A stretch of 6,696 nt of DNA, from assembly GCA_012511995.1 (NCBI GenBank), contig JAAZFA010000228.1, positions 1 to 6,696 on the forward strand, read 5' to 3'. The notes below the pieces were generated by a model that had not been told where the DNA came from, searched no databases, and saw nothing but the letters and a program-made list of their open reading frames with translations. The stretch comes from Thermoproteota archaeon. Its GTDB lineage: Archaea; Thermoproteota; Bathyarchaeia; Bathyarchaeales; Bathycorpusculaceae. How positions within the stretch are numbered: position 1 is the first letter of the stretch; each line of letters opens with the position of its first letter. Positions 6,270 through 6,696 of this stretch are shown piece after piece. The position numbers and the translations under genes were made by a program.

Positions 6270-6696
6270 TTATGTTGAGCCTGCCTTGTAGTAGGGCCGC
6301 CGAATGAAACCATAAGCTTCAAGCGCCGCAGTAATTCCCTGCCCAACCGCCGTGCCAACCTGCTTCACAGGATGATTTGTCACATCACCAGCGCCATAAA
6401 CACCCTCAAAATTCGTGTGTTGGCATATGTCAATTTTTATGTAGCCATACTCGTCGATTTCAACCCCTGCAATGGCTGCTAGTTGGCTGTTTGGCGTTTC
6501 CCCGACCTGCACAAAAACTGCGTCGACTGTAACTTCACTTATTTTTCCTGTCAAATTGTCGATTAGGGTTACTGTGCGAACTTGGCGGTCACCTTTGATT
6601 TCCTGAATTTCGGTGTTCCACATGATTTTAACGTTGGATTTTCCCGTCAGGTCTTTAACGAGGGATTCTTCCGCGCGAAACATCGCTCGCCGGTGA
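6270..6696 (-). CDS. thioredoxin reductase (NADPH), C-terminal part, 5' end outside the window
   Basis: The frame is open to the window edge and reads HRRAMFRAEESL at its upstream end. HRRxxFRA is the NADPH-binding signature of TrxB-type thioredoxin reductases, in which the Arg residues contact the 2'-phosphate. The ATG inside it (6683) is therefore not the start. Next come the rest of the NADPH domain, the FVQVGETPNSQL block, and the C-terminal FAD-binding block GVYGAGDVTNHPVKQVGTAV. The protein ends after RRPYYKAGST at TAA 6270. The enzyme moves electrons from NADPH through FAD and a CxxC pair to thioredoxin in the cytoplasm; the FAD-binding N-terminus and the CxxC lie outside the window. 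About 141 residues are present of a usual 300-340. Base composition is less A/T-rich than the left of the window, as expected for a core gene. Confidence 0.9.
   Translation of the reverse strand, partial: HRRAMFRAEESLVKDLTGKSNVKIMWNTEIQEIKGDRQVRTVTLIDNLTGKISEVTVDAVFVQVGETPNSQLAAIAGVEIDEYGYIKIDICQHTNFEGVYGAGDVTNHPVKQVGTAVGQGITAALEAYGFIRRPYYKAGST

Noticed and set aside
6270..6683. Complete 137-residue protein starting at ATG 6683
   Set aside because: The HRR residues of the NADPH motif lie just upstream in the same open frame, so the ATG is internal and the gene is cut by the window edge.

Overview
The window reads as archaeal chromosome, most likely from an uncultivated Bathyarchaeia/Thermoproteota-type lineage. 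That lineage is an inference from general resemblance, not from a search. The signs are A/T-rich promoter-like boxes, a GAGGTGA ribosome-binding site, ribbon-helix-helix (RHH) proteins, a GT-C membrane glycosyltransferase, a surface protein with a Pro/Thr-rich stalk, and a transposase remnant of the IS4/IS5 kind.

Left part (1-3800), very A+T-rich: a polytopic GT-C glycosyltransferase on the minus strand (487-1851) diverges from a plus-strand surface protein (about 2102-3310). The surface protein has an N-terminal membrane anchor or signal, a folded exterior domain, a Pro/Thr stalk and a C-terminal membrane anchor. The gap between them carries a near-perfect 14-bp inverted repeat and promoter-like A/T boxes. 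The glycosyltransferase ends in a hairpin plus T-rich terminator. The pair looks like an accessory envelope locus: one gene could build glycan, and the other carries several N-glycosylation sequons. Stretches 1-400 and 3311-3803 hold no gene I can support.

Middle part (3804-5130), visibly richer in G+C: a compact minus-strand cluster of three small genes. The first two are paralogues, each with an N-terminal RHH DNA-binding segment followed by a shared helical region and an aligned Trp. Both are broken by a single-base frameshift that the paralogue alignment locates: near 4957-4972 in the first, and in a run of eight T at 4097-4104 in the second. Repaired, they would encode about 202 and 142 residues. 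The first has a clear start at 5059 with a strong ribosome-binding site that the shorter open frame misses. The third gene encodes a small protein with a very basic tail.

Right part (5108-6083): a decayed insertion sequence. Its transposase can be followed through several frame changes and in-frame stops from about 5150 to 6028, and the expected first catalytic Asp reads as Asn. An 8-bp inverted match flanks it. The promoter-like box of the RHH cluster lies just inside its left end. After about 240 non-coding bases comes the C-terminal half of thioredoxin reductase (minus strand), running off the window at its 5' end.

The most unusual content is the RHH paralogue cluster with its paired frameshifts beside the dead transposon. 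Whether the frameshifts are assembly errors, real decay or slippage sites cannot be settled from this sequence.
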